From contig JANQSC010000045.1 in assembly GCA_028284235.1 (NCBI GenBank), positions 38,004 through 102,003 of the forward strand: a DNA stretch of 64,000 nucleotides, read 5' to 3'. This DNA is from Opitutaceae bacterium. Lineage in GTDB: Bacteria; Verrucomicrobiota; Verrucomicrobiia; Opitutales; Opitutaceae. How positions within the stretch are numbered: position 1 is the stretch's first letter; every line of letters starts with the position of its first letter. The position numbers and the translations under genes were made by a program. Under the pieces are notes generated by a model. It was not told the origin of the DNA, did no database searches, and was given only the letters and a program-made list of their open reading frames with translations. Of the stretch, positions 7,769-16,494 are shown piece after piece.

Positions 7769-9184
7769 ATGCGCTCCCTTCCCTACCTCTTCGCCGCCTT
7801 CTGCGCGACCGTCCTAACCGCGAATGCCGACAAGCCCAACTTCGTCGTATTCCTCGTCGACGACATGGGCTGGGGCGACGTCAGCGCGTACAACAGCGAC
7901 TACCACGAGACACCCCACATCGACCAGCTGGCCGCCGAAGGCATGAAGTTCAACCAGGCCTACGCCGCCTGCGCCGTCTGCTCACCCAGCCGAGCCGCCA
8001 TCCTGACCGGCCAGTACCCGGCCCGAACGAACCTCACCGACTGGATTCCCGGACACAAACGCCCCCACGGTAAACTCAAAGTGCCCGACTGGACCATGTA
8101 CATGGAACACGAGCGCGTCACTCTGCCCGAAGCGCTGCAAGCGGCCGGCTACGCCACCCAGTTTATCGGCAAATGGCACTTGCTGCCCGTCCCCTATCCG
8201 GACGAATGGGTCAACCACTACCCCGACAAGCACGGCTTCGACAGCAACATCGCCGGCCGCGAATGGGGACAGCCCAAAGGCCCCGGAAAGTATTTTTATC
8301 CCTTCGGCATGCCCAACTTCGAAGGAAAAGAAGGCGACTATCTCACGGACGCCCTCACCGACGCCGCGGTGGACTTCATCGAAAACGCCGACAAAGACGA
8401 CCCCTTCCTCCTCTATTTCTCGTACTACACCGTACACGGCCCAATCATCGCCAAGCCGGACCTCGAGGCGAAATACGCGAACAAAACCGTCTACAACGAG
8501 TTCGACAAAATGGAGAGCCACCAAGCCGCCGGCTACGCCGCGATGGTGCAGTCGCTCGACGAGAGCGTCGGCCGCGTCACCGCCGCCCTCGAAGCCCAAG
8601 GAATCGCCGACAACACCGTCGTCCTTTTCACCTCCGACAACGGCGGCGTCTACAGCCGCGCCAACAACGGCCCCTTCCGCGACGGGAAAGCGACCCCCTA
8701 CGAAGGCGGAATCCGCGAACCGCTCATCATCAAATGGCCCGGCGTCGTCGCTCCCGGCTCCGAATCCGAAGTCCCCGTAATCGGCACCGACTTCTATCCC
8801 ACCTTCCTGGAAATCGCCGGCCTGAAAGCGCGGCCAAAAGAGCACCGCGACGGACTCAGCCTCGTTCCCGTGCTCAAGCAGGAAGGCGACTTGGACCGCG
8901 ACGCCCTCTACTGGCATTACCCGCACTACCACAAAGCCAACCCCTACAGCGCCGTGCGGGCCGGCAACCTCAAGCTCATCCACTACTTCGAGGACGACAG
9001 CTACGAGCTCTACGACCTCGCCAACGATCCCACCGAGTCCACTGATCTCGCCGCCAGCCGCCCCAAAGACGTCCGCAAACTCCGCTCCCAGCTCCAGAAA
9101 TGGCGCCGGCAAGTCGGGGCCCAAATGATGACCCCCAATCCCGACTACGACCCAGACGCAAACTGGCGCCGCCCGCAAGGGTGA
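7769..9184 (+). CDS. Exported sulfatase (type I, formylglycine-dependent)
   Basis: A 471-residue protein from the ATG at 7769; the frame stays open upstream but lacks sulfatase character there. Residues 1-20 form a signal peptide (LPYLFAAFCATVLTANA). The metal-binding opening NFVVFLVDDMGWGDVSAY has the paired Asp31-Asp32. The sulfatase signature is CSPSRAAILTGQYPAR with Cys71, which must be converted to formylglycine. GKWHL, TVHGP and FTSDNGG segments supply further metal and substrate residues. Sulfatases release sulfate from sulfated polysaccharides or small esters, here in the periplasm. No maturase or glycan-degrading partner is adjacent in the window, so the maturase must be encoded elsewhere. 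Confidence 0.93.
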   Translation: MRSLPYLFAAFCATVLTANADKPNFVVFLVDDMGWGDVSAYNSDYHETPHIDQLAAEGMKFNQAYAACAVCSPSRAAILTGQYPARTNLTDWIPGHKRPHGKLKVPDWTMYMEHERVTLPEALQAAGYATQFIGKWHLLPVPYPDEWVNHYPDKHGFDSNIAGREWGQPKGPGKYFYPFGMPNFEGKEGDYLTDALTDAAVDFIENADKDDPFLLYFSYYTVHGPIIAKPDLEAKYANKTVYNEFDKMESHQAAGYAAMVQSLDESVGRVTAALEAQGIADNTVVLFTSDNGGVYSRANNGPFRDGKATPYEGGIREPLIIKWPGVVAPGSESEVPVIGTDFYPTFLEIAGLKARPKEHRDGLSLVPVLKQEGDLDRDALYWHYPHYHKANPYSAVRAGNLKLIHYFEDDSYELYDLANDPTESTDLAASRPKDVRKLRSQLQKWRRQVGAQMMTPNPDYDPDANWRRPQG

Positions 9185-9239
9185 CGCCAGAAATTCAAAC
9201 GAGATTGAGCGACTCGCGCAGCGATTATCGCAACTCGAA

Positions 9240-9782
9240 CTAGCTGCTCCAAGGAGGCACGACGCCGTAGGAGCGGGCGTAGGCGATCAGTTGGCCGAGG
9301 TGCTCGTAAGCGTGGCCGCCGACAACCAGAACCGCGCCCATCTTGTTCATGTCCTGGCCGAACATCTTGATGGACTCGTTCAGCGCTTCGTCGTTCATGT
9401 GGCCGACAGTCGACTTGATGAACGCGATCGAGTCCTTGAGCGTCTGGACCGTCTCTTCCTTCGAGGTGATCGTCTTTTCGAACTCGCGCGGATTGAGACC
9501 CTCAGGCATTTCGCCGCCCAAACGTGATCCGATAAAGTAGTTGGCGGCCGCCACATGCAAAATGCTCTCGCGCACCGAGCGAATCCCTTCCGCCGGACGC
9601 CACTTCATGCCCTCCTCCGAAAACGCTTCCGCCAAGCTGACCAGCTTGTCCGTCTCGTTCCCGTACGTGCCAAGAAAGGTTTTCGCGAATACAGAACCGC
9701 CGCCACCGTGATGAGCAGCGAAGGAGGAGGTTGCAAGGCCCGCCAAGAGCGCGGCCGATAGGAGTAGATTTCGAATTGTCAT
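9240..9782 (-). CDS. Exported DinB-like four-helix protein
   Basis: A 180-residue protein with a clear signal peptide (RNLLLSAALLAGLATSSFA) followed by a His/Gly-rich HHGGGGS. The rest fits the DinB/DUF664 helical bundle: YGNETDKLVSLAEAF, then VRESILHVAAANYF, then VVGGHAYEHLGQLIAYAR. The His in ILHVA and two His in GHAYEHLGQ are placed like the metal-binding triad of DinB proteins. Cytoplasmic relatives act in thiol or toxin metabolism, and the exported versions common in Bacteroidota and Verrucomicrobiota have no settled role. It converges with the sulfatase and is divergent from the VCBS protein gene. Confidence 0.8.
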   Translation of the reverse strand: MTIRNLLLSAALLAGLATSSFAAHHGGGGSVFAKTFLGTYGNETDKLVSLAEAFSEEGMKWRPAEGIRSVRESILHVAAANYFIGSRLGGEMPEGLNPREFEKTITSKEETVQTLKDSIAFIKSTVGHMNDEALNESIKMFGQDMNKMGAVLVVGGHAYEHLGQLIAYARSYGVVPPWSS

Positions 9783-9923
9783 AGTTGTTGGGATTGGAGA
9801 TTACTTGGTGTGATTAAGAGAGACAGCAAAGCCATCTGAGCGCGGACTGTCAACGCGATGACCGCTTCGACGGCACACGCCATAAAGCGCAACGCCCGAA
9901 CCGCCTCTCCAATTGCCTAAATT

Positions 9924-11156
9924 ATGAACCCAACACGAAAAGTTCCCGTCGCCGCCGCCCTAACAGCCCTGCTCGCGACCGTGACGCTCGCCGCGACTGA
10001 CACGGAATTCTGGCCCCTGCATGTGATCGACAACACGTCGCGCGGCGCCGACGGCGTAAAACTCGGCGACCTCAACAACGACGGTTTGCTCGACCTGACC
10101 GTCGGCTGGGAGGAAGGCGGAGTCACCCGCGTCTACCTCCACCCCAGCCCGAAATCCGCGACGAACCCCTGGCCCGCCGCCACCATCGGGAAGACCCCGA
10201 AAGCGGAAGACGCCGTTTTCGCCGACGTCAATGGCGATGGCCGCCTCGATATCATCGCCAGTTGCGAAGGCAACGAGCAAACACTCTACCTCCACCTCGC
10301 GCCCGCGAAAAACGATCTACTCCACCCCGATCGCTGGACCCAGTCGCCTCTCCCCGGATCCAAAAACATGACCCGATGGATGTTCGTTACGCCCGCCACG
10401 CTCGATTTCGGTCAAGACAATCGGAAAGTCCTCATCGCCGGCAGCAAAGATCCCAACGGAACCATCGGCTACTGGGAGATCCCGAAGAAGCCCGGAGACG
10501 AATGGACCTGGCGACCCCTCTCCGACGCGGGCTGGATCATGTCCATCATTCCCCGCGACATGGACGGCGACGGCGATACCGACATCTACTACAACGACCG
10601 GAAAGGCAACCTCCGCGGCGCGTGGTGGCTCGAAAACCCGGGCAGCGCGGACCACCGCTGGAACAAGCGCCTCATCGGCGGGCAGCAGACGGAACTCCTC
10701 TTTTCAACTCTCAGCGACCTGGACGGCGACGGACTGGAAGACGTCCTCGCCACCGCCAAGGACAATCGAATCATCTGGTGGAGACGCCTCAACGCGTCCG
10801 GATTGGCTTGGGAACAACGCGAAGTCGAGTATCCCGAAAACGCGGGCACCGCCAAAGCCGTCGCCGTGGGCGACATCGATCAGGACGGGCGACTCGACCT
10901 CGTCGTCGACTGCGAACACGCCATTCCGCCGAAAGAAGGCGTTTTTTGGTACCGCCAATCTGCCGATCGCCCCTTCGAGAACTGGAAAGCCCTTCCCCTC
11001 AGCGGCCCCAAAGGCGTCAAGTTCGACCGAATCGAACTGATCGATATCGACCGTGATGGAGACTTGGACGTCCTCACTTGCGAGGAAAGCCACGAAGTTG
11101 AGGGAAAACGAATCGGGCTCGGCGTCATTTGGTACGAAAACCCCTTTGGTCGATAG
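9924..11156 (+). CDS. Exported VCBS/FG-GAP repeat protein
   Basis: A 410-residue protein with a signal peptide (VPVAAALTALLATVTLAA). It has at least five calcium-loop repeats of the type DLNNDGLLDL (about residue 50), DVNGDGRLDI (about 97), DMDGDGDTDI (about 215), DLDGDGLEDV (about 268), DIDQDGRLDL and DIDRDGDLDV. These belong to the integrin-like FG-GAP/VCBS propeller family, and all DxDxDG-type loops look able to bind calcium. Such secreted proteins are abundant in Planctomycetes and Verrucomicrobia, often near sulfatases, and their ligands are mostly unknown. The EF-hand gene follows on the same strand after 133 bases. Confidence 0.85.
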   Translation: MNPTRKVPVAAALTALLATVTLAATDTEFWPLHVIDNTSRGADGVKLGDLNNDGLLDLTVGWEEGGVTRVYLHPSPKSATNPWPAATIGKTPKAEDAVFADVNGDGRLDIIASCEGNEQTLYLHLAPAKNDLLHPDRWTQSPLPGSKNMTRWMFVTPATLDFGQDNRKVLIAGSKDPNGTIGYWEIPKKPGDEWTWRPLSDAGWIMSIIPRDMDGDGDTDIYYNDRKGNLRGAWWLENPGSADHRWNKRLIGGQQTELLFSTLSDLDGDGLEDVLATAKDNRIIWWRRLNASGLAWEQREVEYPENAGTAKAVAVGDIDQDGRLDLVVDCEHAIPPKEGVFWYRQSADRPFENWKALPLSGPKGVKFDRIELIDIDRDGDLDVLTCEESHEVEGKRIGLGVIWYENPFGR

Positions 11157-11289
11157 AGACCGGCCCGTTCGCAATCCAGGGCTTCGGCCAAAATACTTGA
11201 AACCCGACTCTACCGAGTGGCGTTTGCTCAGGGACACGCGCCGGCCGTCAGGACGGCTTCCAACTTCAACCACCCAAACGAACACTACT

Positions 11290-11709
11290 ATGAAATCACG
11301 CTACCTAATCGCCCTCTCCGCTCTGCTTATCGCCGGCAGCTCCACCCTCATCGCCCAGAACAATCAACGAGGCCAAGGCGGCAACCGGGAGCGTCCCGAC
11401 CTTTTCGCCCTCGCTGACAAAGATGAAAGCGGCACCCTCACCCTCGACGAAATGGTCAACGCCCGCATCGAAATGATGAACCGCCGCGGAGGACAAGGAC
11501 AGGGCGGAGGAAATCGCCCCAATCCGGAAGAAATGGCTGAACGCATCAAGAACCAGCTGAGCGCCGTCTTCACCGAAGCCGACAAAGATGAAAACGGCGA
11601 ACTGACTCGCGAAGAATTCGCCACCATTCCGCAAGGACGTGGCGGACGAGGCCAAGGCGGTCGCGGCGGACAAGGCGGTCGCGGCGCTCGGGGCGGAGGC
11701 GACGCTTAA
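11290..11709 (+). CDS. Exported EF-hand protein with Gly/Arg-rich tail
   Basis: A 139-residue protein from the ATG at 11290. The signal peptide is YLIALSALLIAGSSTLIA followed by a Q-rich start. Two EF-hand loops are intact: DKDESGTLTLDE around residues 43-54 and DKDENGELTREE around residues 97-108. Between and after them lie RGGQGQGGGN and a C-terminal run of GRGGQGG repeats, a disordered basic tail. This is the usual periplasmic or secreted EF-hand type in these phyla; calcium binding is likely and the partner unknown. It may be cotranscribed with the VCBS gene. Confidence 0.85.
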   Translation: MKSRYLIALSALLIAGSSTLIAQNNQRGQGGNRERPDLFALADKDESGTLTLDEMVNARIEMMNRRGGQGQGGGNRPNPEEMAERIKNQLSAVFTEADKDENGELTREEFATIPQGRGGRGQGGRGGQGGRGARGGGDA

Positions 11710-11730
11710 CAAGACCCCCTTAAAGAAAAA

Positions 11731-11906
11731 CCCATTGTCTCGAAGAGACACCCATTCCCGCTCCCGCGTAGCGGGACGGGACTAGCGCAGCGGTGTTTTT
11801 AACATCGGCGTGCCGCCTAGCGCCTTTGCGAGGCGATGGGTTTTCGCGTTGCGAAAAATGGATTCGCTTTCAAACGCTGCTCGCCAATCGGCGGCAGCGT
11901 TTTTCG
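11731..11906 (+). repeat. Cluster of consecutive hairpins (diverged relative of the dispersed repeat), ending in a likely terminator
   Basis: Five stem-loops follow one another: TGTCTC-gaa-GAGACA (11736-11750), CCCGCT..AGCGGG (11757-11775), CGCCT..AGGCG (11821-11835), TTTTCGC-gtt-GCGAAAA (11841-11857) and AAACGCTGC..GCAGCGTTT with an inner CGCC/GGCG (11872-11902). The last runs into TTTTTCGCG and is a good terminator for the EF-hand gene. The TCTCGAAGAGA hairpin and the segment GTGTTTTTAACA..CGCCTAGCG recall the copies at 14503-14716 and 28078-28260. Confidence 0.55.
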
Positions 11907-11911
11907 CGTCC

Positions 11912-14140
11912 CTACAGTTCCGCGTCCTCGTCGAGATCGTCCAAGTCGTCCAGCTCGTCAAGATCGTCGGGTTCGAGATCGTCGAGCGCTTCGAGCCGCT
12001 CGTTCTCGGCCGACATGACTTCGGTTTCCGCTTCGTATTCGAGAATCGAGTCCATGAGCCGGTTCGCTTGCTCGTGATCTTCATTCCAAGCCAAGGCGTG
12101 GATAAACTCGCTTTTCGCCGCCGCGTAGTTCTGCTGGAAGTAGTGGATGTATCCAAGAACGAAATGCGCCTTGTAGTCGCGCGGGAAATCGGCAACCCAT
12201 CGGTCGAGATTATTGAGATGCTCCTCGAACCAAACCGGATCGCCGTAGAGCTCGACAATGTTAAAATCGACTTCCGTCCACTCCGGCACCAACTCCATCC
12301 CTAGCATCAGATCGTCGTAAGCCGCTCGATAGTCCTTGATAGCGATGTGGGCCTGGGCCCGGGCCAAGAAGAGAATCCCGTTGCCCGGATCCGCCTCAAT
12401 CGCCTCGTTAAAGGCAATCACCGACTGGTAGAAACTCCCTCTCCCAAAAGCAGCGTACGCCCGGCTCACCGGATCGCCCGCCACGAAGACGTCGACCGGT
12501 TCAGTGTCGTGGTAAACGTAGCGCTCGTAAACGCGCGTGGTGATGTTCCGGCTCCGGTAGTTACCGAGGTCGACGAAAAAGTAAAAGCAGTTGCGACGGT
12601 GGCGCGTGTAGTAGTATCTCGGATACAGACTCCAACGGCCGACATAGTAGTGGTGACCATAGCCCGGCCCGTGCCGGTAGTGAATATTGAAGTCGTGCCA
12701 GTAACCTCCGTAGTAATAGTGGCTGCGCTTTGGCCGGTGGGCGTGCCTGTGCTCGAAATCCTTAAACACAGTCCGAGTCACCGTTTTCGGGTGCTCGCCT
12801 CCCGCGTGGGAGCTTCTCTGCCGTGTCGGCATCGGTCCCATCTGCCGTCGGCCTTCGCTCGAAGCGGTCGAGAACTCGGAACCAGCGCCCGCTCGTCGGC
12901 CATTCCGGACGTCGAGAGTGTCGTCGCTCGACACTCCCGAGACGCTGTTGTCTGGGAACGGGCCCATTTTGGAGCGATCCACGCGGTTCGACGCCGCGGT
13001 CGCCTGCGTCGCCGCCACTCGGCTCGCTCCGCTGGTGGACCGAGAGGAAAGCGTATTGGCATTCGGAGTGGGCCCCATGCGGGAACCGTTGTTCGAACGC
13101 GTATTCGTGAACGCTACTGGACTATTGAGGTTCGACGACGAAGACGAGGCCCCCGAACGGGACACTCTCGGAGCAGAGGCCGTGGCGCTCGGCGTGACCG
13201 ACGACGAGCGGCTGGAGCGGCTGCCCGAGCCCAAAGTAATGCCCGTGGAACGCCCCGGAGAACGCGTCACCGTCGAGCGGCTTTCACTGGATCGGGACGA
13301 ACCGCTCGAGGAGCGGGTCACCGTCGAGCGGGACGTGGATACGCGCGGGGCCGAAGATCTCTGTTCCGGCGATCGGGTCACCGTCAGTCGAGACGAGGAG
13401 GACGATGACGAAGCACTCGGAGTCCGACTCGGCGTGGTGCGTGTCACCCTCGGGGGCGACGAGGACACGGAACTGGATGGGGCCCGGCTCGGAGTCGGTC
13501 GAGAACTCACCGATGAGCGCGACTGGGGCAGGCGCGAGACGCTGGGCCGGTTGCTCGAGCTCGTCGTGCTGCGCGTAACCGTGGGAGCGGACACGCTGCG
13601 ACGCGGTGCCGACGACGATTGGGCGGGCATCCGCTGAGTAGAAAGGGTCGGAGTGCGCGAGCTCGATCGGCTGCTCGACGGCGTCCGGGAAACTGTGGGT
13701 GTACGCGACACCGAAGGGGTACGGGAAGGAGTACGCGAAACCGACGGGGTACGAGAAGGCGTGCGCGAGACGGTCGGTCGCGAGCTGGACGAGCGGCTCG
13801 AGACGGAGTTAGAAGACGGTCGAGGCGTCGTGTACCGCGGATTGGAAGAAGAAGACGACGAGCGGCTCGTCGAAGGCGAGCGGGACGGGCTGCGGGACGG
13901 GGAAACTGCCCGCGGAGCGCTGCCGGTCGAAGTGCGCTGACGCGAAACTGTGGGAGCCGGAGCGGAAGAACCGGAGCTCGAGCGAGCGGTCGAACTCGAG
14001 GACGAGCTGGAAGACGGCGAGCGACTCCTGTTCTGCCCGCTCAACAAGGGGATCACGCCTTGAAACACAAGACTCGCGGCGAGAATAACTATGGCGAGCG
14101 ACGGAAAACGGCGACGGGGATCTCGGACTGAAGAATTCAC
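11912..14140 (-). CDS. Large Ser/Arg/Thr/Pro-rich membrane-anchored or exported protein with TPR-like C-terminus
   Basis: A 742-residue protein in three parts. A hydrophobic N-terminal segment (FPSLAIVILAASLVFQGVIP, residues 12-31) is a signal or anchor. Residues about 35-440 are low complexity, built of Ser, Arg, Thr and Pro with repeated SRTPSVSRTP and VTRS units. A His/Tyr/Arg-rich stretch (YYYGGYWHDFNIHYRHG) follows. Residues about 550-690 form TPR-like helices (RAYAAFGRGSFYQSVIAF; AHFVLGYIHYFQQNYAAAK), and the tail is highly acidic (DDLEPDDLDELDDLDDLDED). The basic disordered half and acidic tail give a strongly bipolar charge. Function is unknown; binding of envelope polymer or another protein is a guess. 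Long frames on the opposite strand here are composition artefacts. Confidence 0.8.
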   Translation of the reverse strand: MNSSVRDPRRRFPSLAIVILAASLVFQGVIPLLSGQNRSRSPSSSSSSSSTARSSSGSSAPAPTVSRQRTSTGSAPRAVSPSRSPSRSPSTSRSSSSSSNPRYTTPRPSSNSVSSRSSSSRPTVSRTPSRTPSVSRTPSRTPSVSRTPTVSRTPSSSRSSSRTPTLSTQRMPAQSSSAPRRSVSAPTVTRSTTSSSNRPSVSRLPQSRSSVSSRPTPSRAPSSSVSSSPPRVTRTTPSRTPSASSSSSSSRLTVTRSPEQRSSAPRVSTSRSTVTRSSSGSSRSSESRSTVTRSPGRSTGITLGSGSRSSRSSSVTPSATASAPRVSRSGASSSSSNLNSPVAFTNTRSNNGSRMGPTPNANTLSSRSTSGASRVAATQATAASNRVDRSKMGPFPDNSVSGVSSDDTLDVRNGRRAGAGSEFSTASSEGRRQMGPMPTRQRSSHAGGEHPKTVTRTVFKDFEHRHAHRPKRSHYYYGGYWHDFNIHYRHGPGYGHHYYVGRWSLYPRYYYTRHRRNCFYFFVDLGNYRSRNITTRVYERYVYHDTEPVDVFVAGDPVSRAYAAFGRGSFYQSVIAFNEAIEADPGNGILFLARAQAHIAIKDYRAAYDDLMLGMELVPEWTEVDFNIVELYGDPVWFEEHLNNLDRWVADFPRDYKAHFVLGYIHYFQQNYAAAKSEFIHALAWNEDHEQANRLMDSILEYEAETEVMSAENERLEALDDLEPDDLDELDDLDDLDEDAEL

Positions 14141-14502
14141 ACTAATCTTTCTCCTTAGCTCTCGTTAAAATTTGGGGTCAATCAGGGAACGCGTCGGGGA
14201 ACGCAACTCCTATGACAGCGCGTTTGGGCGATTTAGACGAAGAAAAAGCGCCAATTATTCAGACAATTTTCAGGACAGTTTTTCGGGATTAGCCGACCTA
14301 ATCAACGCCCCGAATCCCGCCTCGCAGTAGAATCATCCTATCAAAGCCGCCATAAGGAACTCTAATGGAAAAATCGCAGCGAGTTTAGCAATTCGACTGG
14401 ATCGGAGGACACAACGACCCTCCGAACAATCAAAATCGGGAACCTGGTTTTTGGATGAACGTCAGGGATCGAGGTCTGCCCGATTCGGCAAAACTAGTAT
14501 CA
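14141..14502. other. Intergenic stretch upstream of the Ser/Arg-rich protein gene
   Basis: No gene was found. The part next to 14140 should hold the promoter of the minus-strand Ser/Arg-rich protein gene, but no convincing promoter boxes were picked out. Local base composition is more AT-rich than in the coding regions. The dispersed hairpin repeat begins right after it. Confidence 0.4.
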
Positions 14503-14716
14503 ACAAATCCTTGTCTCGTCCCGTACGGGACGAGATCCTAGTTCCGGCCCGCTGAACGGGACGGAATTTGATCTCGAAGAGATCACTGTTAACAATTCAA
14601 GCGCCAAACGACTCTTGCACTGTGTTTTATTAACAGTCGCCTAGCGGCGAAATGACGCTCGCGCGTCACAAAGATCCCGTTCCTCATTGAGCAACGGGAC
14701 AAGGATCTAGATTTCC
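14503..14716 (+). repeat. Dispersed multi-hairpin repeat, copy A
   Basis: An intergenic element that aligns over its whole length with 28078-28260. It starts ACAAATCC and ends near TCTAG-ATTTCC. Successive stem-loops are a perfect 22-bp palindrome centred on CCCGTACGGG (14514-14535), GATCTC-gaa-GAGATC (14570-14584), CGCC-tag-CGGCG (14639-14649), TGACGC-tcgc-GCGTCA (14653-14668) and a nested AGATCC/CCGTT..AACGG/GGATCT (14672-14709). Near-identical blocks shared with the second copy include ACGGAATTTGATCTCG and CGGCGAAATGACGCTCG. There is no transposase frame inside it. A small mobile or structured-RNA element is suspected. Confidence 0.8.
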
Positions 14717-14798
14717 AAAACAAACAAGTCCTTGTTCCGTGGAAGACCCCGATACGGTGGGTGCCTACGCGGGGTCGAGACGATGTCAAAAAAACCTT

Positions 14799-15917
14799 TT
14801 AAATGACGACTCGCTTCCCTCCTTGCTGGAGGGACTTGTAGAGGGCTTCGATCACTTTCATATCGGCCAGGCCTTCTTCGCCTGGAACAATTGACGGGGT
14901 CCCCGTTTTGACGCTGCGCGCGAATCCGTCCATTTGACGCCGTTGCTGGTTGATCGGCTGCGGATCCAGGATCCGGTCTTGAATGCTCCCTTTGATGCCG
15001 CCGTACTTCGTGGCGGGTTCCAACTGGGCGAGCCCTTTGCTGTAGCTGACGTACAGTCGATTGGATCGAATGTTGTAGGAGGTCGTCGAGTTCGAATAGG
15101 CGCCGCTTGGGAATTCCATCTGGAAGGTGACGGTCTCGTCGACGTTCTTGAACTTGTTCCAGTCCGTCTTGAACTCCTGAGACCGTATGGCGATGGGCTC
15201 CTCACCGGTCGCGTATCGGGCCGCTTGGATACAATAAACGCCCATGTCCATCACCGCGCCGCCACCCGCCAGTTCCCGGTCGAGCCGCCAGGCGTCCAAA
15301 TTGTTGCCCATTATGAACGACGCTTCCGACTGGACGTATTGGATATCTCCATACGGTTTTTCTTTCGCGACTTTCATGATTTCACGCGTATTGGGATCGA
15401 AGTGGAGCCGATAGCCGATCGACAGCTGCACGTTGTTTTTCTTGCACGCGGCGATCATGGCTTCGCACTCCGCCACGTTCATGGCCATCGGCTTCTCGCA
15501 GATCACGTGCTTCCCCGCGTTGGCCGCTCGGATCGAATATTCCGCGTGCATCGAATTCGGCAGCACCACATAGACGATGTCGATATCGGGATTGGAGGCG
15601 ATGGAGTCGTAGTTTTCGTAGTTGTAGATGTTCGACCGCTTGATGCCGTACTTCTCGCGCCAAACCGCTTCCTTCGACTTTGTCCCGGTCACGACGCCCG
15701 CAAGATAGCAGTCGGTCGCTTCTTCCAGGGCCGGGGCGAGCTGTTTGGTCGAGTAGTTGCCCAGTCCCACCAAGGCGATTCCTAGTTTCTTGGGGGAACT
15801 GGCGCTCGCTCCTCGAGCGAGGCTGGGAAACGCGCTCGCCGCGGAGAAGGCGGCGATGCCGGTGGATAGGCCTTTGACAAAGGAGCGACGATCGACGTTG
15901 CGAGGGGCAGTATTCAT
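14799..15917 (-). CDS. Gfo/Idh/MocA family oxidoreductase with Tat-type leader
   Basis: A 372-residue protein from the ATG at 15917. The leader NVDRRSFVKGLSTGIAAFSA has the twin Arg and Phe of a Tat signal, typical of secreted members of this family in these phyla. After it comes the Rossmann nucleotide site (KLGIALVGLGNYSTKQL), then VVLPNSMHAEYSIRAA and the hallmark CEKPMA(M)N (residues CEKPMAMNVAECE) whose Lys contacts cofactor and substrate. GGGAVMDMGVYCIQAARY marks the C-terminal substrate domain. These enzymes oxidise or reduce sugars or their derivatives using a tightly held NAD(P); Tat export allows folding with cofactor before secretion. It is followed downstream by the hairpin repeat and stands alone as a unit. 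Confidence 0.92.
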   Translation of the reverse strand: MNTAPRNVDRRSFVKGLSTGIAAFSAASAFPSLARGASASSPKKLGIALVGLGNYSTKQLAPALEEATDCYLAGVVTGTKSKEAVWREKYGIKRSNIYNYENYDSIASNPDIDIVYVVLPNSMHAEYSIRAANAGKHVICEKPMAMNVAECEAMIAACKKNNVQLSIGYRLHFDPNTREIMKVAKEKPYGDIQYVQSEASFIMGNNLDAWRLDRELAGGGAVMDMGVYCIQAARYATGEEPIAIRSQEFKTDWNKFKNVDETVTFQMEFPSGAYSNSTTSYNIRSNRLYVSYSKGLAQLEPATKYGGIKGSIQDRILDPQPINQQRRQMDGFARSVKTGTPSIVPGEEGLADMKVIEALYKSLQQGGKRVVI

Positions 15918-16115
15918 GATGCTTCGAGATTCGAATGGGTTAGCGGTAAAGGCGGATACGAGTCGAAACAAAGGCAGTCTTTCCCGTCCGGCAACTCCAT
16001 ATTCAAAGGGAACAAAACGCCGCCCCTCATTACACACTTGCAAATTCACGTTCGTTCTCTACCGTCAAACGTCCGCGGGCGAAATCACTCGCGCGCCAAT
16101 TCAAGTACCCTACCT

Positions 16116-16430
16116 ATGAAAAAACTACTGATTTTAGTCGCGAGCGTCGCTCTCGCCCTCCCGCTGATGGCGGAAGACAAGTCGGTCACACTCGAGGGAA
16201 CCGGCCTCTGCGCCAAATGCTCGCTTGGCGAGGCGAAAGCCTGCACCAACGCCCTGCAGGTGAAGGGCAAAGACGGCAAGTTGCTTACCTATATTTTCAC
16301 CGAGAACATGGCCCACGGAAAGTACTTCTGCCAGGGCAAGACCGAGAACCTCCTCGTAACCGGCGTGGTCAAAAAGGAGGACGGCAAATTGATGATCGTC
16401 CCCACCGCCGTGAAAGAAAAAGAGAGCTGA
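16116..16430 (+). CDS. Small exported Cys-containing protein (DUF6370-like)
   Basis: A 104-residue protein from the ATG at 16116 with a signal peptide (KLLILVASVALALPLMA). The mature part has a CAKC pair (residues about 31-34), then ACTNALQVKGKDGK and later YFCQGKTENLLVTGVV, so four Cys are placed in three spots. The CxxC..C..C pattern followed by an OB-like GVVKKEDGKLMIVP end resembles DUF6370-type small periplasmic proteins. Metal binding or a redox role is possible but unproven. It is followed by a strong terminator, so it is probably a single-gene unit. Confidence 0.7.
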   Translation: MKKLLILVASVALALPLMAEDKSVTLEGTGLCAKCSLGEAKACTNALQVKGKDGKLLTYIFTENMAHGKYFCQGKTENLLVTGVVKKEDGKLMIVPTAVKEKES

Positions 16431-16458
16431 CTCTCCTTCGAGACGGCTTAGACTTTAC

Positions 16459-16494
16459 ACGCCCGCTGCGCTTCGGCCCGGCGGGCGTTTTTTT
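16459..16494 (+). terminator. Intrinsic terminator after the small Cys protein gene
   Basis: ACGCCCGC (16459-16466) pairs with GCGGGCGT (16481-16488) and is followed by seven T. It ends at the stop of the convergent DMT transporter gene. Confidence 0.85.

Noticed and set aside
12347..13637. Long plus-strand frames opposite the Ser/Arg-rich protein gene
   Set aside because: They arise because the repeated Ser and Arg codons leave the opposite strand free of stops. They show no family motif, while the minus-strand frame has a signal sequence and TPR-like helices.
14589..14789. 66-codon minus-strand frame in the repeat copy A
   Set aside because: It lies across the hairpin element, lacks a match in the second copy and ends in the gap before the oxidoreductase gene; not considered a gene.
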